A stretch of DNA of 64,000 nucleotides from contig NZ_CP162129.1 in the NCBI RefSeq assembly GCF_040834005.1, positions 4,054,001 to 4,118,000 on the forward strand, given 5' to 3'. Positions 61,378-64,000 of the stretch are shown piece after piece. Position 1 is the first letter of the stretch; every line of letters starts with the position of its first letter. The DNA is from Paenibacillus sp. PL2-23 (GTDB taxonomy: Bacteria > Bacillota > Bacilli > Paenibacillales > Paenibacillaceae). The position numbers were made by a program, and so were the translations under genes. Under the pieces are notes generated by a model, which did not search any database, was not told the DNA's origin, and was given only the letters and a program-made list of their open reading frames with translations.

Positions 61378-62192
61378 TAGGCGCCAGTCCTCCTCGCTTG
61401 CAGGAGGTTGACGATCCACAGGATCAGGAAGGACAACGTCAGCAGCATAACAGAGACGGCCGCTGCTCCTTGCGGGTTGTTGCTTTCAATTTCTCCGAAA
61501 ATAAAAACCGACGCCACCAGCGTCTTGCCTGGAATGTTGCCCGCAACGAGCACGACCGCTCCAAACTCAGCAAGCCCTCGGGAGAATGCGAGCATCGCTC
61601 CGCTTAGAATGCCGGGAAGCATCGTCGGGAAGATGACGACCAAGAAGGTTTTTGCCTTGGATGCCCCTAAGGTATAAGCAGCCTCCTCCTCCGATTTGTC
61701 CAGCTCCTCCAGAAGCGGCTGTATCGCCCGAATGACGAACGGGAACGTGACGAACAGCATAGCGACAACAATAGCCGGCTCATGGAATACGATCTCGATG
61801 CCAGCCGATTGCGCCAGGGACCCTACCAGGCTGTTAGGGCCAAGCAGCAACAGGATCAGAAGGCCGCCTACTGCAGTCGGCAGCGCGAAGGGCAGATCAA
61901 CCAAGCTGTTCAGAAAGCTTCGGCCGGGAAACCTGTAGCGTATAAGCACCCATCCGATCATCGTCCCAAGCAATATATTCAGAACGGTAGCAATTGCGGC
62001 CAGCTTCAGCGTCAGCAGTACGGCCTTCCAAGCGAGCGGATCCGTTACACTTCCCCAGAACGGGGTCCAGCCCAGGGAGAATGACTGCGTATAAATGCCT
62101 AATATCGGCAGTACAATTAAACAAATAAAATAGAGCATAATCGTCGTACGAAAACCGAAGCTCCAGCTCTTCCCCCGAAACCATGCATTCAC
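61377..62192 (-). CDS. cysT: Sulfate ABC transporter permease CysT
   Basis: 271 residues, six membrane helices. The EAA loop is DKSEEEAAYTLGASKAKTFL, and LVDLPFALPTAVGGLLILL is typical of CysT. A GTG start at 62192 has GGAGGT 9 nt upstream. It is the first gene of the sulfate operon cysT-cysW-cysA-sbp and is preceded by a sigma-A-type promoter. Confidence 0.94.
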   Translation of the reverse strand: MNAWFRGKSWSFGFRTTIMLYFICLIVLPILGIYTQSFSLGWTPFWGSVTDPLAWKAVLLTLKLAAIATVLNILLGTMIGWVLIRYRFPGRSFLNSLVDLPFALPTAVGGLLILLLLGPNSLVGSLAQSAGIEIVFHEPAIVVAMLFVTFPFVIRAIQPLLEELDKSEEEAAYTLGASKAKTFLVVIFPTMLPGILSGAMLAFSRGLAEFGAVVLVAGNIPGKTLVASVFIFGEIESNNPQGAAAVSVMLLTLSFLILWIVNLLQARRTGA

Positions 62193-62281
62193 AGTGACTT
62201 AACCTCCAGATCCTCGGCTCATGCCGCAGGTGTTGCATCTCATTTAACTTCATAATTCCTATTAACTTACTGGGTATTAAT

Positions 62282-62311
62282 AATGTAGCATCCTCCCCTG
62301 AAGGAAGTCAA
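62282..62311 (-). promoter_or_regulatory. Sigma-A-type promoter of the sulfate operon
   Basis: On the minus strand TTGACT (62306-62311), an 18-nt spacer and TACATT (62282-62287), with an AT-rich downstream stretch (AGTTAATAGGAATTATGAAG) that could hold a CymR-type operator (unproven). Confidence 0.6.
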
Positions 62312-62354
62312 TGGTTAAATAACAAAATCATTTGAGGCTGAAAACAGAGGAAGA

Positions 62355-62372
62355 GCCGAGTATGCACTCGGC
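62355..62372 (-). terminator. Terminator after the YigZ-family gene
   Basis: GCCGAGT (62355-62361) pairs with ACTCGGC (62366-62372) with a 4-base loop. A TCTTCCTCTGTTTT tail follows on the minus strand. Confidence 0.65.
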
Positions 62373-62380
62373 CCTTCTCC

Positions 62381-63019
62381 CTATTCGCCTTCTATATAGA
62401 AGCGCGGTTCGCCTATGGCAATCTGCGCTTGTCCCTGCGTCACGTCCGTCATCCAGGCGACGAACGCTTCCTGTTCCCGCTCCTCCGGCAGACAGAGCAC
62501 CGTTACGTAATCCGTAAAGGCCGTGCCGCCGAGTCTTGTGCCGCGCCCGCGCCACTCATTCTCCAGCTTGCCGTACCACGTATAATCAACCGTCACGCTT
62601 ACCTCGCGATGGAGCACCATCTCGATCTCTCCGGCTGCTTCGATGCCGGCAACAGCGCCGTCCGTATAAGCCCGGACCAGCCCTCCAGCGCCAAGCATAA
62701 TGCCTCCGAAATAGCGTGTGACCACGACGGCAACATTCTTGAGGCCCTTGTTCTTGATCACCTCAAGAATCGGCTTGCCGGCCGTGCCGCTGGGTTCTCC
62801 GTCGTCAGAGGCCTTCTGGAACTGATCACGCTCGCCGATGACGTAAGCTGAGCAATTATGCGTCGCCGTTCTGTGCAGCCGCTTAATCTCATCGATAAAG
62901 GCGATGGCCTCCTCCTCCGATGCAACGGGCTTGGCATAGCCGATGAAACGAGATTTTCGAATGACGATTTCTTGACCCGCTTCTGCTCTAACCGTCCTAT
63001 ATCTATTCAAGTTTAACAT
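62381..63019 (-). CDS. YigZ/IMPACT family protein
   Basis: 212 residues. The N-terminal UPF0029/IMPACT domain has KSRFIGYAKPV, THNCSAYVIG, DDGEPSGTAGKPIL and VTRYFGGIMLGAGGLVRAY, and a C-terminal domain of the YigZ type follows. The B. subtilis relative is YvyE. Role unknown; a link with translation or stress has been suggested for this family. Stand-alone gene upstream of pgi on the same strand. Confidence 0.9.
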   Translation of the reverse strand: MLNLNRYRTVRAEAGQEIVIRKSRFIGYAKPVASEEEAIAFIDEIKRLHRTATHNCSAYVIGERDQFQKASDDGEPSGTAGKPILEVIKNKGLKNVAVVVTRYFGGIMLGAGGLVRAYTDGAVAGIEAAGEIEMVLHREVSVTVDYTWYGKLENEWRGRGTRLGGTAFTDYVTVLCLPEEREQEAFVAWMTDVTQGQAQIAIGEPRFYIEGE

Positions 63020-63052
63020 GACGTGTGAAGGCTTCTATTAGCGAATCGCCGA

Positions 63053-64000
63053 CTACAGACGCGCTTCCAGCTCCGCCTTCTCTTTCTCAAAGCCTGGCTT
63101 GCCAAGCAGGGCGAACATATTTTTTTTGTAAGCCTCGACGCCCGGCTGGTCGAACGGATTCACGCCAAGCAGGTAGCCGCTGATTCCGCAAGCCTTCTCG
63201 AAGAAGTAGACGAGGTAGCCGAATGTGTAAGGCGTCATGTCTGTAATGTTGACGATCAGGTTCGGCACTTGGCCGTCCGTATGAGCCAGAAGCGTGCCCT
63301 CGAACGCCTTTTTGTTCACGAAGTCCATTGTCTTGCCAGTCAAGAAATTCAGGCCGTCCAGATTGTCCTCGTCATGGCCGATAGTAATGTGCTCCGCCAC
63401 TTCCTTCACCTGAATGACGGTTTCGAAGATGTTGCGGTTACCCTCCTGAATGAATTGGCCCATGGAGTGCAGGTCCGTCGAGAAGTCGACCGAAGCGGGA
63501 TAAATGCCCTTGTAGTCTTTGCCTTCGCTTTCGCCGAACAGCTGCTTCCACCACTCCGATACAAAGTGCAGGTTAGGCTCGTAGTTCACGAGAATTTCCG
63601 TTACCTTCCCTTTGCGGTACAGCGCGTTGCGGGCAGCGGCGTATTGATAAGCTTCATTCTCCGCAAGATTCGGATTCGCGTATTCCTGGGAAGCGTCGGC
63701 AGCGCCTTGCATCATAGCGTCGATGTCGATACCCGCAACAGCGATTGGCAGCAAGCCGACAGCCGTCAGCACGGAATAACGTCCGCCTACGTCATCCGGA
63801 ATGACAAAGGATTCGTAGCCTTCCTCGTTGGACAGCTTCTTCAGTGCGCCCTTCGCTTGGTCAGTCGTCGCGTAAATCCGTTTGCGAGCCTCTTCCTTGC
63901 CGTATTTCTTCTCCAGCTCCGCACGGAATACGCGGAATGCGATGGCCGGCTCCGTCGTCGTGCCGGACTTGGAGATTACGTTGATCGACCAATCTCTTCC
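63053..64000 (-). CDS. pgi: Glucose-6-phosphate isomerase, 3' part
   Basis: The window holds the C-terminal approximately 315 residues; the gene runs off the right edge. The visible sequence starts [22 protein letters not shown], then [25 protein letters not shown] and [22 protein letters not shown], all PGI signatures. It interconverts glucose-6-phosphate and fructose-6-phosphate. The coding frame goes upstream past the GTG at 63772, so that codon is internal and not the start. Confidence 0.96.
   Translation of the reverse strand, partial: GRDWSINVISKSGTTTEPAIAFRVFRAELEKKYGKEEARKRIYATTDQAKGALKKLSNEEGYESFVIPDDVGGRYSVLTAVGLLPIAVAGIDIDAMMQGAADASQEYANPNLAENEAYQYAAARNALYRKGKVTEILVNYEPNLHFVSEWWKQLFGESEGKDYKGIYPASVDFSTDLHSMGQFIQEGNRNIFETVIQVKEVAEHITIGHDEDNLDGLNFLTGKTMDFVNKKAFEGTLLAHTDGQVPNLIVNITDMTPYTFGYLVYFFEKACGISGYLLGVNPFDQPGVEAYKKNMFALLGKPGFEKEKAELEARL

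Overview
The window looks like a chromosomal segment of a Paenibacillus-type bacterium (Bacillota, Paenibacillaceae). This is inferred from the gene set: SigI/RsgI, a T-box-controlled ilv-leu operon, orphan PAS sporulation-type kinases, infC-rpmI-rplT with a leader attenuator, YtqA/YtqB, and kduI/kduD. Strong Shine-Dalgarno sequences and a moderately GC-rich base composition agree with this. No rRNA, tRNA, CRISPR array, prophage or insertion sequence was recognised. Most genes lie on the minus strand.

Layout. 1-2859: the start of an unknown exported or membrane protein cut by the window edge, then an ABC-2 exporter operon (ATPase and two permeases). 2860-4046: an AT-rich, nearly gene-free gap with a frameshifted small membrane protein gene, an orphan hairpin and short repeats. 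4047-6467: kduI-deoR-kduD uronate catabolism operon. 6680-8215: class III aminotransferase and a small ORF. 8272-13015: sugar or polyol cluster (two Gfo/Idh/MocA oxidoreductases, an SDR, a ThuA-like protein and a divergent AraC regulator). 12945-24793: orphan PAS kinase, odhAB (2-oxoglutarate dehydrogenase), pepA, a second orphan kinase whose N-terminus resembles RsbU, and the sigI-rsgI pair. 24866-35594: leuB, an ATPase-LuxR regulator divergent from a degenerate HD-GYP protein, then the ilvB-ilvN-ilvC-leuA operon behind a T-box riboswitch. 35595-37672: a GNAT and infC-rpmI-rplT with an L20-type leader; infC probably starts at ATT. 37688-48312: two glycosyltransferases, a PAP2 phosphatase, trmB, a small unknown gene, ytqA-ytqB, a VOC protein, a B12-binding radical SAM protein and a secreted trypsin-like protease. 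48467-51993: ferritin, a DUF1450 gene with a perfect Fur box in its promoter, an S41 protease, a HAD phosphatase and a Cys-rich CWC protein. 52000-58189: an iron locus with an Fe(III) ABC transporter, an OmpR-type two-component system and fur. 58418-62192: sulfate transporter cysT-cysW-cysA-sbp. 62381-64000: a YigZ-family gene and the 3' part of pgi.

The strongest regulatory themes are iron and amino acids. Three genes or operons in the iron region (the DUF1450 gene, the two-component system and the iron transporter) carry Fur-box-like palindromes, and fur itself has a PerR/Fur-type 7-1-7 palindrome in its promoter. Branched-chain amino acid synthesis is controlled by tRNA sensing, and the IF3/L35/L20 operon by a leader terminator. 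No clearly new defence or mobile system was found. The best candidates for undescribed biology are the iron locus with its built-in two-component system, the Fur-controlled DUF1450 protein, the two fusion regulators (RsbU-like domain plus kinase; ATPase, GNAT-like region and LuxR), and the 126-residue polyelectrolyte tail of RsgI.
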